Source of the DNA: Stratiolaelaps scimitus
Taxonomy: Eukaryota; Arthropoda; Arachnida; Mesostigmata; Laelapidae
Assembly: GCA_019614645.1 (NCBI GenBank)
Contig: JABWDB010000004.1
Location: 18,290,001-18,354,000 of the forward strand
Direction: 5' to 3'
Length of the DNA: 64,000 nt
Below, piece after piece: positions 47,764-61,542 of this stretch (position 1 is its first letter; each line of letters starts with the position of its first letter). The notes below the pieces were generated by a model, which did no database searches, was not told the DNA's origin, and saw only the letters and a list, made by a program, of their open reading frames with translations. A program made the translations under genes and the position numbers.

Positions 47764-49497
47764 CTTGCACAGCGGGCCTGCCGAATTGCGACCTCGCCTA
47801 TCGTTACAGCTGCAGCCCAATGGAAAGGCGAAACTCGTGGACAACAATAGGGAACCTCGCGGAGCCCTACGCACGTGGGTGTAGCGTTGGTCCACAGTTA
47901 CCCTGCTGCTGGTGCTGCTGCACTCCTGGGGGCAAGCTGTATAAGCGACTATAGCCACTGCCACTACTACTACACGCGCGCGGTCCGTTCATATAGCCCA
48001 GCAGCATTGCCGACCGTAGAACGTCCATTTGAGTGTTTTTCTATCCGGTGAGGCCGGGACTCCTCGTCGAGGTAAACGACATCGGGTGGAGGGTTGAGAT
48101 TTCAATTCGAGCGCTGCATGGTCGGCTCTGCCTCTACTCCACTGGGTGACTGCATGTACCGCATACTGGCAGCCTTAGCCGGCCAGGAGCCCTGTCCGAT
48201 CGGTAAAGTCGTGCTCGAGATGCATAACAAATCGCTGGCGGAGGGGGATGGGTCCGTGAACCGGGACGCTGAAGACGAGGCCTTTTTGAAAAGCACTTTG
48301 CACGCGTAGCGTCGTAGTATAGCGAGCCGCACGACGTTGCAGTGCGTGGTCCACTGCTTTGCCAAGGAAAGCATCCAAACAAGTAGAGCTCACGAGAGTT
48401 GCGTTCCCAGTACAGCGCGGTAGTACCACCTTTTCAGGGTACAGTCGACGCCGGAATCAGCGTGCAGAACTGCCACTCTGCACTCCGTAAGAAAACGGGG
48501 CGAGCGGATCCGAAGAAGGAAAAATGGAGATGGCTCTGGCGGAAGATGACGAGTCGCGTACCCCGTCGCGCAGCCCCCAGTAGTCGCGTCCCACACACCG
48601 AAACGGCATACGAAACGTAGAGTTCGCTCGAACGGTCAGAAATCAGCGGATGCTTCACTATTACACTACCACGTAAAGCATCCAGCACTCAGGCAAACGC
48701 AGGGCGCGAGGTTCACCTTTCGCGGGGTAAGGCATACAAAACAGATGGCTTTCTCGCACGCGGCACGCCTTTCAAAATGATAGAATGTGCAAGCCGTCCG
48801 ATTGCACGGCGCCTTCTCCTGCTTCTGCTGGTGTTGATGGTAGTATCGACCCTCCCTTATAGACGATGGCATAAGATGACTTCGTACAGCTAAGTACTTG
48901 CGTGGCCATCCACCATCGAGACGGTGACCTTTTTGACCTTCTACGGTTTCTAAACACGCTACTGATTTTTCCATATCGGCACTCGAAGCTGCCAAGAATA
49001 TATACATCGAGCAACAATAAGCACATTCAGGACAGGCCGAATCGCAAGATTCAGCCCTCATTGAATAGCACCACGCCAGGCCCGTCGGGGCCGTCTCTGG
49101 CCGGATGCTGATCCACAGGACGCAGAGATAAAAGTAACCGACTGATTGTCCGCTTTTCCGTCTCCCCGATTCGTGTCGGCTACTCTAATCCGTTCAATGC
49201 TATTTGAACTAATTGCAATCCGACAGTCGTTTTATCCGTTTACCTCTTCCGGCAAATGCCGTCATTTTTTCCGTTATCTCTTGTGGGACGTTGCTTCGTC
49301 TCTCGGAAAGATTGCCTTGGAACAGCGTCCTCTGCAAAGTGTCCTTCCTTCTGCCTAAACGATCGTCACCTCTGTTGCTTAGTAAATGATTAATTATCTA
49401 TGTAAATAACACATAAGTTGAGATGGGAGACAAGGCCTCTTCCTGTCTTAATTGATCCAGAATACAGCCAGATCAGTTTGCACCCTTTTTCTCTCAT

Positions 49498-49515
49498 TCT
49501 CTCTCTCTCTCTCTC
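49498..49515 (+). repeat. (CT)n microsatellite
   Basis: CT run. Confidence 0.85.
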
Positions 49516-50470
49516 GGATGAGAACAGGCAACCATTTTCACTGTGTAGCTAACTGTTCGTACCACTGTGTATAGTAAATTGCATTGTGTTACTGCAACTC
49601 TAGTTGATCTTGAGTATCATCGTTGCTGGCGAACGTGCACTTAACAAACAATGCTAGCATGCTCCATTGCAATACTCATTACACCATTCTAAGTTACGGC
49701 TTTCGCCGTATTTAAATATAAATATATATCAACGAGTGATCAAGTGTCTGGCCGTCATGGAAACGAAAATTTGAGATTTGCGCCGTTCCCGTCCCGTTTG
49801 TACATACACATGTAGAACATATACGCATGTGTGTACGCGTTCCCTTTTGATCCACCCGGCCCCCACCTTTTAATCTGATGTTGTCCTTCTGGACATCCTC
49901 TGAGTCTTGCTTTTCCATTTACAATCTAAATCCAGTGTCCTAAGATAGCTGCTAATAGCATGGATCCATTTACACTGCGTGCCATCTGATCGCTGTTTTC
50001 GGTGTAGCTATGCAGATAACTGACGGGTTGGTCTCCCGTCTCTCCGGTGATTAGTTGAATTGTTGCGTCAATCAGAAAGTTCGTATTGACCCACGAACAT
50101 AGGGATCTGCAAGACAGACAGACTGACTGACATGTCTTGTCCCTTATCAACAAGGGACAACGACGAAGATCTCGGGGTGGATCTGAATTTGTTGGTGGGG
50201 GGTCTGCTGGGGAAGGGGACGCAGTAATTAATTAATTCTCATGATACTCCTACTAACTCAAGGCAACAGTCCGAAGGAGAACAGGGATGTCATTCCGTTA
50301 CGTCTCCTTCTACTGGGAGATACGTGAGGGTATGGGATGGGGATAGAGGGGGTCGCTGCTGTTTTGTTCGTTTCGTTCGTTCAAGCGGCTCCACTTCTCT
50401 GAACTAGGAAACGTCTGAGACCAAAATACGGCACGGTTACGGGGGGCAACGCGGCGGGCGACGAAACTAG

Positions 50471-50499
50471 CAGAGAGAGAGAGGAGAGGAGAGAGAAAG
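50471..50499 (+). repeat. (GA)n microsatellite
   Basis: GA run with GGA interruptions. Confidence 0.85.
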
Positions 50500-52633
50500 A
50501 GCATCATTTTGCCGCGAGCAGCTCAAAGCTTTGAGCTTTGCTGCTAGTGGACGACCGGCACAAGCGCTAGTGGCCCTGACTTTGACAGTGTTCCTGCAAA
50601 GCTTGCGACAGTCAAAGGGACTCGAGGGCACTCACTTCTTGTAGTGGACCGGCACCGGCGCCGCCATCGTCCGTGAGTTGGGGCTCATTTGCCGCGCTGA
50701 TCCGTGTCCCGCGGCTACGGTTGACCCCTTCGTCTCCCCCGGATGCATCATCCAGCCAGTCTCGTGGGCAGTTTCGCTGCTGGAACTGCTCATCGTACAC
50801 TCGTCTGTTTCGCCTCTCTTTCGCCCACCTCTTCCTCGCTCCTCGAGGTTCCTGGCTGAAACAAGTAACCCCTTTTCGAGGCAAGGCGCAACTTCCTTTT
50901 TACTGGCTGCCGCCACTGCTGTCGTCGGCATCCCGTCCCTGGCTTGCCACTGGTAGAGTGGGGGATGAACGACAAGTTTCGTGGCTCCACCGACCTTTTT
51001 GTTCGAGTTTCGAGCCGCGGGCGTCGGACGATGACCGGGAAGACGGCCGTGTTATGTCTGCTGGCCCGCGTCAGCCACTCCGACGACCACAGTAGCTTCA
51101 GCTTCCCCATTCGTCCGCTACCTACCGCGCAGATCAAGAACAGCGGTTCGGTGCTCTTGTTGGACGGCCAAAGGAGAAAGGGATAAAGGGAGAAAAGAAA
51201 CCAAGAGACCAAAGACTTGTGTCGTTGTTTAGGCTGTTGCTGCAGAAGCCCATACGCACAAAGACACACGGTCCCCATGAACGCAAAATGCGCGAACGTA
51301 AGGGCGCCCAACGTCAAATGATGTTGAGACATATTGGCGTGTAGGCGCGCCTCACTTAGGTAAAACCCAGTTACGTGTCTCCGTCCGTTGCACGTTGTCT
51401 CTGATTACGGCGGCGCCCCATCGAAGACTCAGCCTCTGGGCATCGTCTCTGAGCAGAACAGAGCAGGCTAGCGTAAAGTTGCGACGCCACACAAGGCGTC
51501 AGTGAACGGCGGATGGGAGAGAGAAAAACCAACCCTGGCAGGGTCTTGCCCTGGCCCTTGCTTTGCTGTCATTGCTTCAGCAATTGGTGGCGTGAGGGTG
51601 GGTAGCTGGCTGGCTGAAGGAAGAAGCCAGTGGCAGCCTGGAGAGAAACTCCATTGCGTTGCGTCGCATGCAAGCGGGAAGGACTGGAGGCCGGAGTACG
51701 TGCCCTGCCGTTCCGCTGTCTCATTCGAGCTTGCCTGCCTGCCAGCCTGCTGTCTGGCTTCGATGAGCCCAGAGGCGAATCTTTCATCTTGGCCAGGCCG
51801 CAGGCGGAGGCGGGCGTTCGGGGTATTCGGGCAGGGAAGACGCGCGGGAATGCGGCGCAGTCGCGGCAGTTAACGACAGCGGTGCGCTGATACGCTGCAG
51901 AGCGGCTGTGGCTGTGACGGTAGCGGCAAATTCGTGTTTAACAAAGGACAGCGCCTTCTTTGCTTCCCTTGCTAGCTCCACTGGTGCCACGGGGGGATAT
52001 CCTATCGGAGCCCGGCCCCTTTTCTATGCGGAGCGGCAAGGCCCTGATGACAGCCATAGCCTGGGGGCCTCCTCGTTACGCGTTTGTTCGCTACCCATCT
52101 CCCGTTTAGCTTAAGTCCCCTCGAACTCCCCTTTGCAACGCTCAAGGCTGGGTACGGCAAAAGGTCTGACAGACGGGCGGCTTTGGCTCGGTCGTGTGCA
52201 GTAGCCTCAGAAACTCAGGACAGCGAGTCAGTGTTAGTCAGGCTGCACACACGAGAGTCAGTTCAGGCTAAAAGAATGAGTAACCTTAAATCGACCTCAT
52301 CGCCTTTGATCGATATCACCTCTTCTCGGTAGTAGTACTATCGTAGTTATCTCAACGTTATGAAGGCTTCACGTCAGGCCGGCCCTTTTTTGACTGTACT
52401 CAATTCACATACGGAGGGCATGGTTAGCAGTTTATGAAATCCGTGCTACGTATGGTAAGTTTAGGCCTCGAACTTAGGGACTATTGGAGCCGGTGATATT
52501 AATCGTGAGTCCAGTATTTGCATTGTTCTGCGCTGTCGAGCGCCTGCAAGTGTATCTGTTTGTAAATACCAGCTTGTAAATTTACGCTTCAGCAGATCGA
52601 GCTGTTTGCCTGCTCGCCTGATATGAATCGTTC

Positions 52634-52657
52634 ATATATATATATATATATATATAT
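52634..52657 (+). repeat. (AT)12 microsatellite
   Basis: Pure AT run. Confidence 0.9.
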
Positions 52658-55639
52658 CCAATCTTAATTAACAGGCACAAAATACTAAAGCCATAAATCC
52701 GCATTTTAATTCTAAAGGGGTCACCTCAGAGCCTACCCTTTAGCGTTATAGTCTCATCCTCACCACCTGCTCTTCTGATATAGCCGACTGAAGCGTTCAT
52801 ATGGCCGCTTTGTGATGGCGACGCTGATGATCGTAATGATGACTATTATCATTCTTCGACGAAACGGAGAGTGCTGCGCTGAGATTCTATTTAATTGGTG
52901 TTCCTTCTATTCATCATCGTTGTCTCGTTCTTTCCCTCTCCGCTTACTCCTTCTTTCTGTCTCCCTCGCACAATTTCCTAGGACGGCCGTTTCTTCAGCC
53001 AGGATACGGAGATCAGCCCAAACGCAGTAGAGGCAGAAAAGGCTCAATTAAACCGAATCTAATATCACCACTGCCGGATCCAGCCGATGCGTCTGGCGGA
53101 CTCTCCGCCGAGGCTCACGATCACCGCACCTAGCTGGCTGACAACACCTCGACCTCTGTCGTCTCCCTCCTGTTCGTCGTTGGGCTGCAGACGAGGCTAA
53201 ACGATAGGAGGTGGACTTCACCGAACAGTGGAACATAAAAAAGACATATATGCCCATTTCAGTGCTAAACCGTAGCTCTCTGATCGGGCTTACGCCTCGT
53301 TCTCGGTCCTCCGAAGCTTGCTCCTAACGGCCTCTCCTGTCCCCCATCTGCCGGCCCGGTTCTCTTGCCCTTCAGGACGTCCACCGCATCTTAGACAAGA
53401 TGTTGGGTTCGCTCTGCAGACCATCAAACATCTTAATTGCTTCGGCATACTGATAATAGGTGGCGGGGTGGACGGGACTAAGCAGCAGTGTATGTATGAT
53501 GGCGCAGTGAGATGATGAGCTGGAGGATGCGGAGAAATGCGTAGTCATTCATTTTTGCACTAGCCGTGGCTAGGCTGTATAGAGCAGGGAATAACGGCAC
53601 TGAACTAAATGCCACTGGTGCTCTTACCTGTCGCTCACGTAGACATTGTATAATAGACAGGTTAGTAGACTCCTACTACAAGTAGGGACCACAGCTTCCA
53701 TTGGAGCTTACGAGGAAGACGAACGCACCTATGTGCAACACAAATATACAACTCTCAACTATGTGTCTATGAAACAACACAATATGGACTATACAGAGAA
53801 CGCTTCGGGCAAAACAGTAAAGTTGGATTTGCTGTCACCGACGATGACGTTGCTTTCAGCGTATATGTATAGCAGCCTGGTCGAAGATGCTTATAGCCAT
53901 GGAAGAGAAGTGTCATGGCAAAAAAGGCAAGAGAAAAGTTAGTGAGAGAAATAACAAAAAAACGAGTGAATCCTGCAACAATTCGTGGAACTCAACCATC
54001 GGGCCGGGTCGAGCCACTACTTCTGCTACTGCTGTTCCGCAGCTTACTGATGGGACGGAACAGTCCAATACTTCTCGATCCCATCGCGGAGCCGTTGCTA
54101 AAGGTCCGATCCATAAACAATGATTTCGATGTGAAGTGTCGGTGACGAGTCAAGCCTCCACCCTCGTCTTGCTTCCGCCTTGCCTGTCTTTTCGTCCGCC
54201 CGCTCTCACTCTGTTTCGCCAGCTCGCGTCCCCATTCTGTGTGGAAAGATGCCGACTCAGATCGAGACTGACTGCGTTCACGGTTGAGACGCTGGCGTCT
54301 TCTCGGGGCCGCCGTCGTTGTGAGGGAGTGACTGAGAATGGAGCCTTGAAGGGCCCTGCCCGGCCCACGCAGCCTCCTAGCTACTTGCCTGCCTGGATCT
54401 CTCAGATCTCTCACTTCAAGTGAGTCGCAATAGAGGTCGAAATTTAGATTGGGGACTTTCCTGGCCCCCGTTTCTTTGCTCCTCTCAGTCCATTAGGCGG
54501 CTGGCTGGCTGCCTGACTGGCCCGAGCTGAGGGAGGCGCTCGCCTGCGCGGGTACCGCCGAATGGCCCCTAAGGCCCTGAGGAACAGCAGGAGCAGGCCT
54601 CCAAACGAAGCAACGGAGGAGCGGACGAAGCTACGAACGTTCCTCGGGCTCTGCGTGGCGGGTCCAAGGAGAACCTAGCTCCTTGCTGGCGGGAAGTGCC
54701 GGCAAGGGGACACCAGAGTGGCCGGCTGAAAGCAGTATCAGCAGGGAAGGCCAAGCGCCGTATGATGCCGAGGGCGGTGCGACTGATTGCTTTTAGTCCA
54801 CAGATGGACGGATGCCATTTACCGCGAGAGGTCTGCACAGGACGTCCCTGTACTGCTGCTGCATCCCGGGAGACGCACGCCCATCGAGCAGGCGAACAGG
54901 CAGCAGGGCAAAGAAGCACGTTAGGCTGGCAGCCTGCCGGACCTAGCTAGCTCTCCGAAGGACTATTCACTCAAGGAGATCTCTACGCATGGCTTTGCCT
55001 TGGGTTTGGTTTGCCGTTGCGGCCTGTGTACGTCGCAAAGGACACATGGTAGGAAGAGAAAAGGGAAAGATCTGGAGAACAACTGAGACTAACCGAATGG
55101 TGGCATAAGGGAACGATATACTAGGCCAAGAGGTAAAAAGAGTTCACTTGCTGAGAGCCCGAGGCGCAGCACCGCAGCGTGGAGTAGTGTGCAACATGCA
55201 AAAGGCACACGTGCCCACACACAAGCCCTCTCTCTACATTTCATGCATAGGCTAAAACCGTAAATAGCGCGTATGGCATTTCACACCCACCGGTCAAATG
55301 CTCACAGAAAGCGAATTCGTTTCTGAAGAAGCGTTGCAGCTTTACAGTAGCTCAATAGGTGGTTAAGGGTGCCGCTTACTTCGGTCAGCTTCGTATCGCT
55401 TAAACCAAGGTCGGAGTATAAAATTCTGTACTACCCTAGCCAGCAGAGTTTTTAAATAAATGACGTTTTTAAGGTGACCGGTGATTGTCTGTGAATTTCG
55501 AGCATGTCCTGCAGTGGTAGATCATTGTAGCTTTGTCCTATGTTCAGCTCAGTATTTTTCCCAACTGGAAACCTATTTTTCCTAACTGTAAGCATTCACT
55601 CTCTTAACCTCGCGACCTACTTTTGGCCTTGTCTGTGTA

Positions 55640-55674
55640 TAGAGAGAGAGAGAGAGAGGAGGGAGAGAGAGAGG
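55640..55674 (+). repeat. (GA)n microsatellite
   Basis: GA run with GGAGG interruptions. Confidence 0.85.
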
Positions 55675-57126
55675 CAAAATTCGATAAAGATTACGGCAAA
55701 CCACGCAAATCCACTTAGGTTGTATCCGTAGCTCAAATCTCGTCAAGGTATACTGCCGTAAATCTTTCTACTTCCTGTTCAACTGTGATCTTCACTATTC
55801 TACGTAGACTTGTCCAGTGGTCATGCATGTGCTGAAGGTTGCCTTGCATTGTTCACGTCTCACGATGTCTTCGGCTTTTTCCCACGGCCAGTTCTTGGTT
55901 CGTCCGCGACAATCCTATGCCTCTACCGACCGGGTATGCACACCGATCAAGTCTTCGACTTTGTCATGGTAATTCCCTTCTGCGTTGCTCCTCTCTGACG
56001 GCTCCAATGACCGTCCATCGGATTCGGTGGTACTAGGCAGTTGCTGCCTGCTGGCTGCCCACCCGCCGGCTTTGCTTCACCCACACAGCCATCGTCGGCA
56101 CCCCGAAACCAGCAGAAGCAGCTTGGAACTGCTCCTATTGCTTCGCCTAGTGCTGCGCTGAGGGTCCTTTTCCTGCCGTTTCATGTGCAGCCTGGCCCGC
56201 ACAGTCAGTCTAGTCCTCCTGCGATTAGTTCGATTGCACAATAGCATGCTAATAATACTCAGGCGCGTCGACCCGTTCGGCTCTCTAGGCCCCCACTGGG
56301 TATCTCGTCGCCTGCCGGCCTCTCACCGGAGCCGGCAGGTCCCGCCAAACCCGAGGCCCAACTCTGTGATGTCCTCCTCTCCGTGCGCGAGGCCGTTAAG
56401 GCGTCGTCGTCATCCTAGTGGCACTGTTTGTCCTGCTGCTAGTGAGTTCCGCCCCAGTGCGCGAGTTGTCCCTTACACTCTCTTTCTCGTTCTCTCAGTG
56501 GCCGAACTCACTTTCGGCCGAACTTAGATACCACTATATCCCTTCCAGCCAAGATAGGAGGGGCGGTCGGAGGGTGTCTGCCTGGCCGGCTGATTGTAGC
56601 GGGCGAAACGAGGCGCGGGAACACACAATATCCAGGATGGACAGAACATTGGAGGAGCAACCAAACTGGCCGCGGTGTAGCAAGAGCACATGAAGAGCGG
56701 AGAGAGGGGTTCAACGCGGGGTGCGCGCGAGAGAGGAGCAAGAGATCGACTGAGAAAGATACTACTCAAAGGCACACAGGAAGAATGAAAAAGCGATGCC
56801 GGATCTCAGTGGACGTTTGTCCAAAAGGACCTTCAGAGACTGACGCGTCTGTCACAGAAGGATTATGAAGAAATTGATGCTTACATTGCCCACTCATGCG
56901 CGTGCACTGTATACCGACAGGGAGAATGCACGGAGTATAGAGAGTGGCGACGGTAGGTTATGAACGCTGGGGAGAGGCGTCTTTCTTTTTAGGAAGCATG
57001 ACAGAAGACAGACCCTGAGTATCTGACTAGTTGATATTGAAAGCAGATGGGGAAGGACTATGAAAGGGCAAGAACTAGGGGAATACGGTGGTCGTAGTAT
57101 GGCCTGAGAAAACGGGAACAGCTTAG

Positions 57127-57516
57127 ACCAAGTGTTTTCGATATAAATTAATATCGTTGTATAACGCGGAAAAATCGCGTTGGCAGGCTTGCGTAGCGAG
57201 TGTTGCTGCTATTATATCATCGGAAGTTAGCCCAGAAAACGGTAAACGGCCGGAGTATACATTATATACGTATTATAATAGCCTACAAGGGCTATACGCG
57301 ATTCTGCATCTGCTGTGTCAGCCTCAATCCCGGGCTGACGAGCGAGTTTCAATTCGTATTTATTCGTTAAAACGGCTCAGTGGTAGCACAAAGGGCCTGG
57401 TTAGAGATATACTAACATCTCTAGTTATCACTGGCATTAAAGTCACTTCGAATACGCTGCGGCGCTTCGTTTCAAGAAACAAAGCCCAATATCCATTAAC
57501 ATGTCCGCAACCATAG
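57127..57516 (+). other. Unassigned 129-codon open frame without a start codon
   Basis: The frame is open from just after a TAG at 57124 to the stop at 57514-57516 and has no Met in it. It contains hydrophobic helices (CVASVAAIISS, GLYAILHLLCQ) and a basic C-terminal part with TLRRFVSRNKAQYP. Such a frame could be an internal exon or a decayed transposon ORF, but I recognise no domain and no clear acceptor at its 5' end. Confidence 0.2.
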
Positions 57517-58515
57517 GTTGAGCTAAAAAACACTATATAATATTTCTTATGTGTTTGCTAGATCGAGGAAAGAAAAACGACCTAGAAAAGTGTTGCTATG
57601 TTCAGAAAAAATAATCGGCAAACGAGTTACATAGTAACAAATGGAACGCGTTATCAACAAATTTGTATTTTTATGTAGTATAAAGTTAGATGAATACGCT
57701 CTGACCAGTCCCGTGTAATTTAATGATTAATTGGGTATAATGAAAGACGCCTGCCAGCTTCAGGTATAGCAAAACGTACAACCATTGGATGAGTTCTATG
57801 GTGAGAGAAGCTTAGGTTCTATCCATTTCCAAGATTACCACGGAGGTTTTGCTGTGTCCAGTGTTTAGTCTGGGCGAACCAAATTGACTAGATGAACTGA
57901 GCTATCCGAAGGGCCGTACCGGTTCACCCTCCCATGTTCGATCGACAAAAAAAAAAACACATGAGATCTTCATCATTGCAGCAGCATTCCGTGGCCTTCT
58001 TTGAAGCCTCGACTGAATCTTGGGGCCAGAGGCGGGGTGTGCTCTTGGCCAGGTGAGTCCCGTTCATTCCTGTTCGCGTCTGAGCAGGAAGCGCTTGAAC
58101 TGGCTCCTTTTGGCCATCACCACTCCCAAATCCCGATCAAATGGACTTCCACTAAAGCGAAATCGAGACACCCAGCTCTCGCGCAAAAACCCACTGAGTA
58201 GAGTAGATGGATGGGCAACTCCCTTAGCTGGCAACCGGTGCGCGCCTGGGCTCGACCAGCCTCGGCGCTGGTTACGGCAAACTGGACGACGCAGAATTTA
58301 ATTTAATTTTCGTCCGTGCCTCATCTTGACTTCCCCCTCCCACTCGATGGGATTCTCCCCCATGGACAGAATGATGTGAGTCAGCAGCGGTAGAAGTGTG
58401 CTATCTCTCCGTTTATCATCTATCGTCGATGAGGAGCACTGGCAGACGATGCTCGCGTCGAAGTCTACATGTGACAGTCCCCATTCACCAGCAGTTTCCA
58501 ACAGAAGCACAGCAG

Positions 58516-58542
58516 AAAGAGAGAGAGAGAATGTGTGTGTGT
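58516..58542 (+). repeat. (GA)n-(GT)n compound microsatellite
   Basis: GA run changes to GT run. Confidence 0.85.
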
Positions 58543-61517
58543 TTCCGTCTTCCAGAGTGAAAATGCAGGTCGTCCCTTGACACCGCCATCTACGTACACC
58601 CTCAAAAGAGGTCTTCACCCTTATTTCACCTTCAACCGCCGCGCCGAGCCGGTATAGGGAGTCAGTCGCCCCATAGCCGACATCAAGGAAGGGAACGTCC
58701 GAAGCCAATGACGAAACAGTAGACTGCGAAGATCCGTCGGAGAAGGAACCGCTTTGGGAGCGTGGTGGGCGGGGAGCAACGGGGATGGAATCAAGGAAGT
58801 GTTTTCCTTGCTTGGAAGGGATATATATTGAAAACTTGAAGAGGGAGAGAGAAAGAGACTGCACCATCCTGAACTGTTCTCGAACCACTAGCAGCGATGG
58901 GGAACTGGTAGCGCCGGTTGCTGCGGATGGTCGCCCGCTTTACCGTGCGATACCAGGACGCCGGTATCGTAGCGAAAGACCGTCCGCGACGGAAGACCGA
59001 GCTGCGATTGGCGGAGTCACCGGAGTGCTCCGAAGAGAAATAAATGGAAAGAAAGAGAGAAAATGTTCGATGAAGAAAGTTGAAGCTCTGCTAGTATTTA
59101 GCAATCGAAGAGGCAGCGTTTGCTTCTGGAGCCTTCTGAGCAGTGGCGGTTTTGATAAACTCTTTGATGGACTAATACAAAAGTTAAGAAGACACGGAGC
59201 AGCGTCCGACGAGTAATAGGTACCAGCTGCCTTTGGTGCGTAGGTGGCATGTAACGACTGTGGCCTGTAGTTGCGACTGGTAGACGAGGTTGACCAATAG
59301 GCTGGCCCCGCAATAGCTGACGTATCGATAGGAAGTAAAACGAAGCTTGAAAGCACTGATCCAAATCAAATCGCTGCCGTAATGCTAATAAGAAATAGAT
59401 GCCGTAATTGTCATCGGAGAACGTTCGCAAATGACCAGTTGACAACATCGGACACAACAATGTTCGAACGCAGCTCAGCTCTGAACGCACTTCGTATAAT
59501 AGGTAGTCAGTCAAATATCGCATATACAAGTGCAGCCAGTGTTTTCCTGCTGTACCTGCTTTCACTTGAAGGTGTCTCCATGATGTAAAATCCGTCTGGA
59601 AGGTGTTACATCACACATGGAGTTGGCGGTAACGTTGTGAGGGTCACATCAACATCAGCCTAGCTTTGTCGATGGCGACAATGTAATGGCGTGCATCGCA
59701 TACGGCCAGTATCGTGTGTATGTCTGAACAAGGTTGCATTAAATGACGCCACCGTTGTTATATCACCGCTATTACTGCGACCATCACAATAATGAGATCA
59801 TTACAGCTCTGGGTTTACCTGTCTGAGGAGGAGATGTACATAGTTCGTTTCGACGGAAGCAGAGAATGGGGTCTTGGACGGAAGCATTACATAGTGACAC
59901 CCCACAGTGGCGCGATCAGCGGGGGATGGCCCTCTTCCAACTGATAGCAACCGACTCCGATAAGATAATCCCCTTAAGCGCGGCAGCAGCAGGACCTAAT
60001 TATAAAATAATAACAGTCATATATTCAACATTATCTGATAAGATGATAATTAATGTAATCGCTAAAATGCAGCCGCCTGCCCACGTTGTCTGTCTGGCCT
60101 TAAACGGCCTAACCTCTCCCAGGTGGGTCGGTTCGCGTTCTATCTCCCTGTTGACTAGCTAATGAAGGTGGCCTGCGGTCAAGAAGCAAATGGTCGAATA
60201 TAACCTCATGGAGAAGACAATCCAGTGCATGCATAACTGTATATGCAATGTTTTTCCATTATAAGCGAATATGTAACAATGTATTCGAATATGTCAGACG
60301 ATGATAGGATCCAGTTATAAATTCGCGGGTTATGTGCAATTATTGGCAGACAGCGATGATACAAATTTCCTATGAGAAGCGCATGATTGATAGGGGGAAA
60401 AAAGTCTTGAATATGATGGCCTGATCATAATTGTTGTGAGTCCATAATTCCAATGTAAACTGAAATTTTACAGTGCCAATTTAATAAATTGGCTCATTTG
60501 GATTTCGAGTCTTGATAAACGGCTAGGGTTCATTAAGACATAACGTCAATTGTGTCGGTTGTTGAAGTATCCGACACTGTTTTGCAATATTGATTTGGTC
60601 GAGAAAGCCAAGAATTTATAATACTTTCTTATCAACCTCATAGTTATCCAATGTAACGAATATACATTTGTTAAGTATGCGCTATATGATTAGCTCAGAG
60701 TGCGTTTTAAATGCGTACGTATTTATCAGCTGCCAACACGTTCGTAGTCACTTACAGGGGGCACTTTTCACAGCTTGCTATTAGCTGCTGACAAACGATG
60801 AGGTCCTCTTGAAAAGACATTTCATGACTGCTCAGTTCGACCAGTCGAACATGCGTCTGACATCTGTGATGGCGTGGCGAAGGCTCTTTTGGCTCGAATT
60901 CCCACTGCCCTCGGCAACGAGTAACAACGAAGGAATAAAGCTGGAGGATTACCACCTCTAGCTATAAGTACATTTAACTAAGAAAGGCTTAGTGGTATAG
61001 GTAAATAGACACCTCCGGCTAACTCCACATCACTCCGTGACCGCTAAGAAACACAAAGATAGTCTCTCCCCGCCCCAGCGCTCGCTCGCTCTCTCTCTCT
61101 ACGTAGTCACCAAAATGTCCTAAATTTCAAAGTAGTTGCAGCACTGAGGACAAAGCTGGCCTGTTAAATCAACTCTTCTCCGCTTACCTCGCTGTCACAA
61201 GCTCGGCGTGCCAATTTTCCGCCGGCTAGCGATTCATCGACCAATGAAACGCCTTCACCACGCCCGCGTCGCTTGGGCGTCGCTGTTTTGATTGTCACTC
61301 TGAACGAAGCGAACTGTCGGAGAGCACCGGCCGCTGCTCCGCTCAACGGCGAGCGGGGGCGAAGCAGACAGACACAGATATGTGACAAAATCATTCGAGT
61401 ACAGCGTCGTCACCGGGTTTCGCCTATTTTTTTTCTCTCACCTACCTAGAGTTGTCGTCGTACCCTCCTGTGTGCTGATAGCCTCGGCCAATTCGCCCGG
61501 GCGTGTTCGTCTTTGAG

Positions 61518-61542
61518 TGTGTGTGAGAGAGGGAGAGAGAGG
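61518..61542 (+). repeat. (GT)n-(GA)n compound microsatellite
   Basis: GT units followed by GA units. Confidence 0.8.

Larger units (their letters stand above)
46600..57120. other. Long GC-rich block without a supported gene
   Basis: GA, CT and AT microsatellites only. The 155-codon ATG frame at 47015-47482 and the 180-codon antisense frame at 50790-51332 are the longest, and both are compatible with chance at this GC content. Confidence 0.4.
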